A stretch of DNA of 9,688 nucleotides from the NCBI GenBank assembly GCA_022353185.1, contig JAKRWB010000033.1, forward strand, positions 1 to 9,688, given 5' to 3'. The notes beneath the pieces were generated by a model that was not told the DNA's origin, did not search any database, and saw only the letters and a list, made by a program, of their open reading frames with translations. Made by a program: the position numbers and the translations under genes. Origin of the DNA: ANME-2 cluster archaeon (lineage in GTDB: Archaea > Halobacteriota > Methanosarcinia > Methanosarcinales > Methanocomedenaceae). Numbering within the stretch: position 1 is the first letter of the stretch; each line of letters starts with the position of its first letter. This document shows positions 1 to 5,590 of the stretch, in pieces.

Positions 1-4
1 ATAA

Positions 5-40
5 ATTTCTTTGTAGGAGGGAATACCCCTACAAAGAAAT
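5..40. repeat. Perfect 13-bp inverted repeat (hairpin)
   Basis: The arms ATTTCTTTGTAGG (5-17) and CCTACAAAGAAAT (28-40) are exact reverse complements around a 10-base loop. No T-tract follows on the plus strand, so a simple U-rich terminator is not obvious. The loop-side sequence GAATACCCCTACA recurs almost exactly at 3721-3734, after mtxX. It could be a terminator of a gene to the left, a protein-binding palindrome or a remnant of a small repeat element. No gene is visible in 1-177; the rest of that stretch holds a GT-rich low-complexity run (about 65-92) and the core site at 138. Confidence 0.6.
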
Positions 41-137
41 GTTACTTTCGCTATCAGTAAAGCATGTGTGTGTGTAGTGGTGGTGGGGGAATTGCTGATC
101 TGTTCAGGTATAGATGAAACGGGTTCGGATATACAAC

Positions 138-144
138 GTTAGGC
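138..144 (+). other. Integron-type core site GTTAGGC (left end of putative cassette)
   Basis: GTTAGGC matches the GTTRRRY consensus used by integron integrases, which cut between G and TT. The preceding bases ACAAC resemble the flank of known core sites. No inverse core RYYYAAC or matching stem arm is visible in 1-137, so this is not the end of a complete attC. It would be an attI-like site or a secondary (genomic) target. The ATG of the enclosed gene lies 33 bases downstream, a typical spacing in cassettes. Seven bases match easily by chance; the weight comes from the paired structure at 1141-1224. Confidence 0.5.
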
Positions 145-1218
145 GACATATCAATAAGCATTTAAAGGAGGCATAAAATGGAAAATATTCAATGCATTTT
201 CTGCAATATAAGTAGTGGCCAAATAGTCATAGAAGAAAATGGATACACAGGTAGAAAATGTCCTAACTGTGGTTTGATATATATTTCACCACGACCAACA
301 TTTCCCGAAATTTTGAATCTATATGATCACGATCAGGCTCATATATCTGCTGAATCACATATATCAGGTGGTTTTGTCAAAAGGTTATATGGAAAACACA
401 ATCTTCGGATAATTAAGAAATTTATAAAACATGGCTCTATGCTAGAAATCGGAGCAGGAGGAGGATATTTTCTAGACGAAGCGAAAAAAGAAGGATTTGA
501 TGTATATGGTATTGAGTTTAACGGTATCCAAGCTGATTTTATAAGAGTAAAATTAGGAATACCTTGTGAAGAATCTCCTTTAGATGTTTCTCTATTTGAT
601 GGAAAGAAATTTGACATTATTTATCATTGTGATGTAATAAGTCATTTTTATGATCCGATATCAGAATTCCAAAAGATTAATGACATGTTAAAACAAAATG
701 GAATTGTTATATTTGAGACTGGAAATTTTGGTGATGTAAAAGAAGAATATTATAGATTTGTTGCAAAATTCCAGTATCCAGACCATTTATTCTTCTTTAG
801 TGAAAATAACTTAAAAGAATTACTTAAACTAACAGGTTTTGAATTCGTGGAAATATATAGATATTCTCTATTGCCACAATTAATGATTAACAAAATGTTA
901 AAAAAAGTAATAAATGTCGTCAAATTCAAAGCTAAAACTAAGAAAATAGACAAAGATAGTAGAGTTTTATCTTATAATATCTATAATTCTAATATCCGTA
1001 GATTTAGCTTCAAGCAATCGATTAAAAATGCTTACAATTACTTTTTTTATCTTATACGCTATAAAATAGGATATGTAATGCCCAAAAAAGGACGACTACA
1101 AACAGTTATTGTTATTGCACGAAAGGGTAAATGATACGCTGCTTAACAGCGGATAAAAGGCTTCGTTTCACTTCGCCCAAATTCGCCTATTCGGCGAACT
1201 TCTTTTATCCGCAAACCG
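139..1218 (+). mobile_element. Putative integron-type gene cassette with one methyltransferase gene
   Basis: The block runs from the TT of the core site GTTAGGC to the G of GTTAACA at the end of an attC-like structure. It has cassette architecture: one promoterless-looking ORF filling nearly the whole 1080 bp, a strong ribosome binding site shortly after the 5' boundary, and an attC-like site starting 6 bases after the stop. The inverse core GCTTAAC at 1141 pairs with GTTAGGC, the cassette's own left end, at all seven positions (six Watson-Crick, one G-U). It pairs with GTTAACA at the right junction at only five. That is the pattern expected when the circular cassette carried attC = GCTTAAC...GTTAGGC and the right-hand TTAACA belongs to the target. 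Composition is foreign: 601-660 has 15 G/C in 60 bases, against 36 in 60 at 2101-2160 in pyrC. No integrase is in the window. Confidence 0.5.
178..1134 (+). CDS. SAM-dependent methyltransferase with N-terminal four-Cys motif
   Basis: A class I SAM-dependent methyltransferase of 318 residues, Methyltransf_23-like; substrate unknown. The N-terminus has CIFC (C6, C9) and CPNC (C28, C31), a probable zinc knuckle often seen in methyltransferases of sugar or cell-surface pathways. The SAM-binding motif I is LEIGAGGGYF (residues 89-98), the acidic residue ending strand 2 is E113 (YGIEFN), and a motif IV-like segment is FDIIYHCDVISHF (145-157). The C-terminal 80 residues are basic and aromatic and not recognised. 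The start is supported by the strong AAAGGAGG ribosome binding site at 164-171, 6 bases before the ATG. The gene is much richer in A and T than the rest of the window, which suggests transfer, and it is enclosed by integron-like sites. The fold is clear; the function is a guess. Confidence 0.85.
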   Translation: MENIQCIFCNISSGQIVIEENGYTGRKCPNCGLIYISPRPTFPEILNLYDHDQAHISAESHISGGFVKRLYGKHNLRIIKKFIKHGSMLEIGAGGGYFLDEAKKEGFDVYGIEFNGIQADFIRVKLGIPCEESPLDVSLFDGKKFDIIYHCDVISHFYDPISEFQKINDMLKQNGIVIFETGNFGDVKEEYYRFVAKFQYPDHLFFFSENNLKELLKLTGFEFVEIYRYSLLPQLMINKMLKKVINVVKFKAKTKKIDKDSRVLSYNIYNSNIRRFSFKQSIKNAYNYFFYLIRYKIGYVMPKKGRLQTVIVIARKGK

Positions 1219-1224
1219 TTAACA
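1141..1224 (+). repeat. attC-like recombination site (84-bp structured palindrome)
   Basis: Elements in order: GCTTAAC (1141-1147), an exact match to the inverse core RYYYAAC; the stem arm GCGGATAAAAG (1149-1159); a central variable segment containing the small hairpin TTCGCC-TATTC-GGCGAA (1182-1198) and a second TTCGCC at 1172-1177; the exactly complementary arm CTTTTATCCGC (1202-1212); a 5-base spacer; and GTTAACA (1218-1224), which fits GTTRRRY at five of seven positions. Its 84-bp length is in the usual attC range. One irregularity is the asymmetric spacers: 1 base on the left, 5 on the right. It could instead be a stem-loop terminator, but the core motifs at both ends and the closeness to the stop codon favour attC. 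Confidence 0.5.
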
Positions 1225-1255
1225 AAAATCACTTTGTTGACACCGACTTTAGGTA

Positions 1256-1330
1256 AAATCTGTGTAAATCTGTGTCAATCCGTGTCTGGAAATATAAAAA
1301 TACACAGATTTCACTGATTTACACGGATTT
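1256..1330. repeat. Palindromic cluster of ten-base repeats
   Basis: Three head-to-tail units lie on the left: AAATCTGTGT (1256-1265), AAATCTGTGT (1266-1275), CAATCCGTGT (1276-1285). After a 16-base AT-rich spacer come three inverted units: ACACAGATTT (1302-1311), CACTGATTT (1312-1320), ACACGGATTT (1321-1330). The arms align with few differences, so the region can form a long imperfect cruciform or hairpin. It lies about 80 bases before the pyrC TATA box. It may be a multimeric operator or a dispersed genomic repeat. Confidence 0.7.
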
Positions 1331-1410
1331 GTAGTCGCATCTGCATCTGAACTATTCACTGTATAACTGAATTTTGATATTGTGTCATGAAGGATTAACA
1401 TCTGCATTAA

Positions 1411-1418
1411 TAATATAT
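1411..1418 (+). promoter_or_regulatory. TATA box of pyrC, likely leaderless transcript
   Basis: TAATATAT is centred about 24 bases before the pyrC ATG. In archaea transcription starts about 25 bases after the TATA centre, so it would begin at or very near the start codon. The bases directly before the ATG (CCATCACC) hold no ribosome binding site, which fits a leaderless mRNA. Inferred from position and sequence only. Confidence 0.45.
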
Positions 1419-1437
1419 CAATACATATACCATCACC

Positions 1438-2847
1438 ATGCCTGACCTGATTATTACCAACGCCAGAATATTCCACCAGGGACGCATTATTGAAGCAGAA
1501 CTGGCAGTAGAAGACGGGAAAATTGCACAAGTAGCACGGATTATCCAGATAAAAAACGTTGATAGGGTGATCGATGCAAAAAACATGCTCGTGCTGCCCG
1601 GCATTATCGATGTGCATGTTCACTTCAGGGAACCGGGTATGAGCCGGAAAGAGGACTGGTTCAGCGGGTCTTGTGCAGCTGCTGCCGGTGGTGTGACAAC
1701 GGTGATAGACCATCCCAATACTATACCTCCTACGCTGGATGAAAATTCGTTTCGTGCAAAACTGGAAGTTGCTACATCCAAATCCATTGTTGATTTTGGA
1801 ATTAACGGAGGAGTGAACCATAACCTGGACAACCTCGATTCCCTGTGGAAGGCAGGTGTTACTGCCTTTGGCGAGATATTCTTAGGTGAAAGCACAGGTT
1901 CCATGACCGTGGACCGTGACCAGATGACGGCTGCAATGCAACTTACCAAAAATCTTGGGGCCCTGGCCTGTGTTCATGCTGAGGACCGGGAAATACTGGA
2001 AACATACGGAAAAATCACAAAGGGAGACCTGGCACCTGAATCATATTCAAAAAGCCGGCCAAACCTGTCAGAAGCGGTAGCTGTTGCAAACACAGTGGAA
2101 GATGCCATGGCTTTCGGGGCAAGGGCACACCTGTGCCATATCAGTACCCGGGAGGCAGTAGGCATCATCCGAGGCGCCAAGTACGGGGATTACGGGGATT
2201 ACGGGGAATCCGGGGGTACAATCACGGCCGAAGCGGCACCACACCACCTGTTGTTGTCAAATAAGGATTATGACAGGCTGGGCAGCCTTGCAAAAATGAA
2301 TCCGCCTCTTAGAAAAAGGCGAAGTCTACAGTACCTGTGGAACGGATTGAATGACGGGACTATTGATATTGTTGCTTCGGACCATGCTCCTCATACTGAA
2401 AACGAAAAGATGACCGATATCTGGAGCGCTCCGGCAGGGGTGCCTGGTGTGGAAACCATGCTGCCGTTGATGCTGGTTGCAGTCCGGCGCAACCTGATCT
2501 CATTATCAAGGATGGTAGAGGTTATGTGTACCAATCCGGCAATGATATTTGGACTGGATACGCACAAAAAGGGGGCAATATGGAAAGGATTCGATGCTGA
2601 TCTTGTAATCGTGGACACAAACATGGTCACTGAGATCGATGCTGACCGACTGCACAGTAAGGCAGGGTGGACGCCGTATGAGGGAATGGAAGGCATATTC
2701 CCTGTTATGACCATTTCGAGGGGTGAAGTTATCTGGGAAGATGATATACATGCGAAGAAAGGTCGGGGAAACTTCCTGCCCGGTGCAGGATTTGAAGAAA
2801 AGCCTGAAGAGGAGTCTCCTGCATTTTCCAATATTGATGAAAAATAA
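1438..2847 (+). CDS. pyrC: Dihydroorotase (class I)
   Basis: Cyclises N-carbamoyl-L-aspartate to dihydroorotate, the third step of de novo pyrimidine synthesis; cytosolic zinc amidohydrolase of 469 residues. Metal and substrate motifs are present: HVHFREPG (H60, H62, R64), H180 in CVHAED, H234 in LCHIS, N288 in MNPPLR, and D315 in ASDHAPH. At the place where animal-type enzymes have the carboxylated lysine (GLKLYL), this protein seems to have glutamate E146 in FGEIFLGES; that alignment was made by eye. A four-copy nine-base tandem repeat adds Tyr-Gly-Asp units at residues 249-260 without breaking the frame. The last 20 residues are an acidic tail. The N-terminal MPDLIITNARIF fits the family start, and there is no ribosome binding site, consistent with a leaderless message. 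mtxX follows after 14 bases and is probably co-transcribed. Confidence 0.93.
   Translation: MPDLIITNARIFHQGRIIEAELAVEDGKIAQVARIIQIKNVDRVIDAKNMLVLPGIIDVHVHFREPGMSRKEDWFSGSCAAAAGGVTTVIDHPNTIPPTLDENSFRAKLEVATSKSIVDFGINGGVNHNLDNLDSLWKAGVTAFGEIFLGESTGSMTVDRDQMTAAMQLTKNLGALACVHAEDREILETYGKITKGDLAPESYSKSRPNLSEAVAVANTVEDAMAFGARAHLCHISTREAVGIIRGAKYGDYGDYGESGGTITAEAAPHHLLLSNKDYDRLGSLAKMNPPLRKRRSLQYLWNGLNDGTIDIVASDHAPHTENEKMTDIWSAPAGVPGVETMLPLMLVAVRRNLISLSRMVEVMCTNPAMIFGLDTHKKGAIWKGFDADLVIVDTNMVTEIDADRLHSKAGWTPYEGMEGIFPVMTISRGEVIWEDDIHAKKGRGNFLPGAGFEEKPEEESPAFSNIDEK
2182..2217 (+). repeat. Nine-base tandem repeat inside pyrC (about 4 units)
   Basis: TACGGGGAT (2182-2190), TACGGGGAT (2191-2199), TACGGGGAA (2200-2208) and TCCGGGGGT (2209-2217) lie head to tail. 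They encode Tyr-Gly-Asp, Tyr-Gly-Asp, Tyr-Gly-Glu, Ser-Gly-Gly. The unit is a multiple of three, so copy-number change keeps the frame. It falls between H234 and the APHH segment (residues 267-270), probably in a surface loop. Confidence 0.85.
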
Positions 2848-2861
2848 GAACATTCGGTGTA

Positions 2862-3677
2862 ATGATGAGTGGGATAATTTCAAATATTCACAAAAAAGCA
2901 TTGGACAATCATGCCAGGATCGCACTGGGAATAGGTAGTGTGACACCAAAACTCCTGCAGAGTGCGGCTCTGGCAAAGGAGTTTGCTGATGTGGTACTGG
3001 TGGGCGACAGTAAGATGATTGACGATATTGGCACCCATCTTGAGGTCATCCATTCAGATGAACCGGCCAGGACCATAGTCGAGCTGCTGGCTTCAGGTGA
3101 TATAGATGGTGCTGTCAGGGGTACATTATCAGCCACGTCCACACTTGCGTATCTTAAAGATGTTCTGGAAATGAAAAATCTTTTCAGAATCGCATTATTG
3201 GAAACCCCTGGTGGAATTCCTCTGTTCCTGGCTCCGGTGGGTATAGATGAAGGTAGTACCCGTGAACAAAAATTGGAGTTCATAAAAAGAGGGGTAGAAC
3301 ATATCCGCAGGTTTGGCATTGAACCGAAAGTCGGTATTTTGTCAGGGGGACGATTTGAGGACAGGGGGCGTGACACTTACGTGGATAAGACATTGGATGA
3401 TGCCGAATATGTTACAAAGGTGGCAGGAGAGGAAGGATATGATATCAAGCATTATGGTATCCTGATCGAGGATGCCGTCGGAGAGGCCGATTTTATCCTG
3501 GCCCCGGACGGCATCTCAGGAAACCTGGTATTCAGGACACTGGTACTGGTGGCTGGAGGATACGGGTATGGAGCACCTGTTTTGATGGATAAGGTTTTTG
3601 TGGATACCAGCAGGGTGGGTGGACATTATACCAAGGCTATTATGATGGCTTCGGCTCTGGCAGGGAAGAAAGAGTAA
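2862..3677 (+). CDS. mtxX: MtxX (methanogenesis marker protein 4), phosphotransacetylase-like
   Basis: Matches the MtxX / methanogenesis marker 4 family, named from the mtxXAH cluster of Methanosarcina barkeri and often annotated as a putative methyltransferase. The fold is related to phosphate acetyl/butyryl transferases, so a true methyltransferase role is doubtful; the biochemical function is unknown. Visible family segments: ALGIGS near the N-terminus, DGAVRGTLSATSTL (about residues 84-97), LETPGGIPLFLAPVGIDEG (about 113-131), KVGILSGGR, a DRGRDTYVD segment, LAPDGISGNLVFRTLVL, and GGHYTKAIMMASAL at the end. Length 271 residues (270 from the second ATG). GGTG at 2856-2859 is 2 bases before the first ATG and 5 before the ATG at 2865, so the second may be the real start. 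It follows pyrC by 14 bases, while mtxA is 258 bases further on with its own promoter-like sequence. Confidence 0.88.
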   Translation: MMSGIISNIHKKALDNHARIALGIGSVTPKLLQSAALAKEFADVVLVGDSKMIDDIGTHLEVIHSDEPARTIVELLASGDIDGAVRGTLSATSTLAYLKDVLEMKNLFRIALLETPGGIPLFLAPVGIDEGSTREQKLEFIKRGVEHIRRFGIEPKVGILSGGRFEDRGRDTYVDKTLDDAEYVTKVAGEEGYDIKHYGILIEDAVGEADFILAPDGISGNLVFRTLVLVAGGYGYGAPVLMDKVFVDTSRVGGHYTKAIMMASALAGKKE

Positions 3678-3935
3678 TTCTCATTGATATTTCCTGATAA
3701 TAAAGAAGGTAATATGGGGTGAATACCCCCTACATATCGATTTCAATTTTTATATTTATCCTTTACTTCTAATGGGACGTGGTATTCCAGTGGCAATTGT
3801 AGCACTGGTCAATATATATAGTTCAGAAATTGCCGTATTTCATAGCACATGAAACTATTATATTAAAAAAGTATATCAACAATAAGCATTCAAATCATAT
3901 CTCAATCGAACCAATTAACTTTTGAGTGAACAACA
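3678..3935 (+). promoter_or_regulatory. Intergenic region with mtxA promoter, hairpin and inverted repeat
   Basis: No gene is seen in these 258 bases. GGGGTGAATACCCC (3716-3729) can form a small GGGG/CCCC hairpin and is followed by AT-rich sequence with TTTTT (3746 onward), a possible end for pyrC-mtxX transcripts. The inverted repeat CCAGTG (3787-3792) / CACTGG (3803-3808) has a 10-base spacer. Two TATA-like elements occur: AATATATATA (3811-3820) and TTATATTA (3858-3865); the second would give a leader of roughly 50 bases. GAGTGA (3924-3929) ends 6 bases before the mtxA ATG and is a plausible ribosome binding site. The length suggests that mtxAH is transcribed and regulated separately from mtxX. 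Confidence 0.45.
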
Positions 3936-4529
3936 ATGTCAAATGACACCATCGCACAGGAATGGCCGCCGGTCAGGGGAGATTACACCATAGTAAACCC
4001 TGAATCCCGTATATCTGTGGTCACCCTTGCAAGCGACATGGACCCACTGCCTGATGCCTGTATAATGGGAAGCTGCAAAACCGAGAATCTTGGTATAGAG
4101 AAAATTATAGCAAATACCATCTCCAATTCAAATATCAGGTATATCCTGGTGTGCGGTCAGGAATCAAAAGGACATCTGTCAGGAAATACACTCCTGGCAA
4201 TACACAACAATGGCATAGACGAAAAGGGTAGGATTGTTGGCTCAAACGGCGCCATCCCATTTATTGAGAACATCCCCCTCGATGCCATTGAACATTTCAG
4301 GGCGCAGGTTGAATTCATTGACAGGCGGGGACTGGTTGAAACTGGTGAGATACAGGCAATAATCGAGGAATATAAGTCAAAAGGTGAACCTTTCCCACAC
4401 CCACCAATGGTAGTTCAATCAGCTAAAAAGAAAAAACGGGTCGAGCGCGAGATAAAAGGCGCAGACGTAATGATAAACAACGATATCCTGATGGATACCA
4501 CATCAGGAGTAGTGTTCGTCCAGACATAA
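3936..4529 (+). CDS. mtxA: Soluble MtrA-like corrinoid protein (MtxA)
   Basis: Homologue of the corrinoid subunit MtrA of methyl-H4MPT:coenzyme M methyltransferase, here in the stand-alone Mtx form. The family signature GSCKTENLGIEKIIAN (residues 45-60) is clear. The cobalt-ligating histidine known from MtrA (His84 in Methanothermobacter) is kept as H80 in CGQESKGHLSGN. GAIPFIENIP (105-114) is also conserved. At 197 residues it lacks the C-terminal membrane helix of MtrA; instead it ends in a lysine-rich linker (164-168) and a short soluble tail, so it should be cytosolic. It should bind a B12-type cofactor and shuttle a methyl group with MtxH, whose gene starts 25 bases after its stop. The methyl donor and acceptor are unknown. 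No mtrB-G genes are present. Confidence 0.88.
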   Translation: MSNDTIAQEWPPVRGDYTIVNPESRISVVTLASDMDPLPDACIMGSCKTENLGIEKIIANTISNSNIRYILVCGQESKGHLSGNTLLAIHNNGIDEKGRIVGSNGAIPFIENIPLDAIEHFRAQVEFIDRRGLVETGEIQAIIEEYKSKGEPFPHPPMVVQSAKKKKRVEREIKGADVMINNDILMDTTSGVVFVQT

Positions 4530-4554
4530 CTTGAAATTTACAGGATCGATAACA

Positions 4555-5487
4555 ATGTTCGTATTCAAAAAAGAACAGCAGATCATCAATATCGCCAATG
4601 TCAAGGTCGGAGGCCAACCGGGGCAGTTACCTACTGTACTGGCAGGCACCATCTTCTACAATAAACACAGTATAGTCTCAGACCCGGGTGCAGGCATATT
4701 TGACAAAACGGCTGCAGAATCACTTATCAACACGCAGCAGGCCCTATCTGATGAGACCGGCAACCCGCACATGATACACATATATGCCGAAACCCCTCAA
4801 GCGGCCGAACGCTATCTAGACTTTGTGAGTGCAACAACCGATGCACCCTTCCTCCTCGACTCCACTGATTCCACTGTGCGGGCGGCAGCCGCGAACTACG
4901 TTACTGAAGTGGGGCTGGCTGACAAGACCATCTACAACAGCCTGAACATGTCCGTCACAGATTATGAAGTCGAAGCACTGACCAATTCAGATATTGACGC
5001 CGCCATCATCCTGGGGTTCAATGCAATGGATTCCAGCCACGACGGGAGGATGGAACTCCTTGAAAATGGTGGCAGTGTACTACCCCACGGGCTATTGGAA
5101 ATTGCTGATGAATGCGGCATAACTAAAAAGTTAATAGATCCAAGTATCACTCCCATGGGCAACGGTGCAGGTGTAGCACTTAGAATGTGCATCAGTGCCA
5201 AAGCAAAATGGGGCTATCCTGTGGGTTCAGGTATCCATAATGCACCATCAGCCTGGAACTGGCTACGTGATAAAGGTAAAGAAGACAAGCTCATCTACCG
5301 GATATGTGACATCGCATCCACATGTCTGCAACAGATGGCTGCTGGTGATTTCATACTCTTCGGGCCTATCGAAAATGCAAAGTACACATTTCCGGTTGCA
5401 GCAATGGCAGACATCATGATATCTGAAAGTGTGGCCGACCTGGACGTTGAACCAGTGGAAAGTCATCCGATGTGGAAACTGGTCTAA
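4555..5487 (+). CDS. mtxH: MtrH-like methyltransferase subunit (MtxH)
   Basis: Homologue of MtrH, the soluble TIM-barrel subunit that moves the methyl group between a tetrahydropterin and the corrinoid protein. Recognisable segments include FKKEQQ near the N-terminus, GGQPGQLPTVLAGTIFY, SDPGAG, HIYAET, PFLLDSTD, ITPMGNGAG, GSGIHNAPSAWNWL and FILFGPIENA. With the ATG at 4555 it has 310 residues and begins MFVFKKEQ, as MtrH proteins do. A TTG in frame at 4531 would add eight poorly fitting residues and lies directly after the mtxA stop, so it was not chosen. It pairs with MtxA and probably forms a soluble complex without sodium translocation. In Methanosarcina such genes accompany the true mtr operon, which is not in this window. 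The substrate cannot be read from the sequence. Confidence 0.9.
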   Translation: MFVFKKEQQIINIANVKVGGQPGQLPTVLAGTIFYNKHSIVSDPGAGIFDKTAAESLINTQQALSDETGNPHMIHIYAETPQAAERYLDFVSATTDAPFLLDSTDSTVRAAAANYVTEVGLADKTIYNSLNMSVTDYEVEALTNSDIDAAIILGFNAMDSSHDGRMELLENGGSVLPHGLLEIADECGITKKLIDPSITPMGNGAGVALRMCISAKAKWGYPVGSGIHNAPSAWNWLRDKGKEDKLIYRICDIASTCLQQMAAGDFILFGPIENAKYTFPVAAMADIMISESVADLDVEPVESHPMWKLV

Positions 5488-5493
5488 AGCAAG

Positions 5494-5498
5494 TTTTT
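5494..5498 (+). terminator. Possible U-rich terminator after mtxH
   Basis: TTTTT followed by ATATT lies 7 bases after the mtxH stop codon. Archaeal RNA polymerase ends at short T-runs, so this may end the mtxAH transcript. The following 100 bases to the next gene are AT-rich, with TATA-like TTTTATATTA (5495-5504) that could equally serve the downstream gene. Confidence 0.3.
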
Positions 5499-5590
5499 AT
5501 ATTACTTCAGATTAGTATCGACAGCCATAAATTACTAATGATACATTATCTATCAAGAAAGCAATCTGCTGTTATAGTTGATTTTATCGG

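Noticed and set aside
65..92. GT-rich low-complexity run
   Set aside because: Too short and irregular to claim as a functional microsatellite; no associated gene.
1141..1224. Simple intrinsic terminator of the methyltransferase gene
   Set aside because: The stem lacks a T-run after it, and archaeal termination does not need such a structure. The inverse core and core motifs at the ends fit attC better, though a terminator role is not excluded.
1256..1330. Possible CRISPR-like repeats
   Set aside because: Units are ten bases, contiguous and inverted, with no unique spacers of 30-40 bases.
1249..1821. 190-residue minus-strand frame across the pyrC start
   Set aside because: It overlaps the conserved N-terminal half of pyrC and the palindromic repeats; low-complexity translation without a family signature.
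3787..3808. GCCACTGG on the minus strand, resembling the B12-box of a cobalamin riboswitch near the corrinoid gene mtxA
   Set aside because: It is on the strand opposite mtxA, no gene reads that way from it, and the other conserved riboswitch segments are not seen. It is better explained as one arm of the CCAGTG/CACTGG inverted repeat.
4531..4554. Upstream TTG start for mtxH
   Set aside because: The eight extra residues do not fit the MtrH N-terminus, and the ATG at 4555 gives the family start MFxFxKEQ.
3936..5487. Part of the energy-conserving Mtr complex (mtrA, mtrH)
   Set aside because: MtxA lacks the membrane helix, mtrB-G are absent, and mtxX is next to it. The Mtx assignment fits better.
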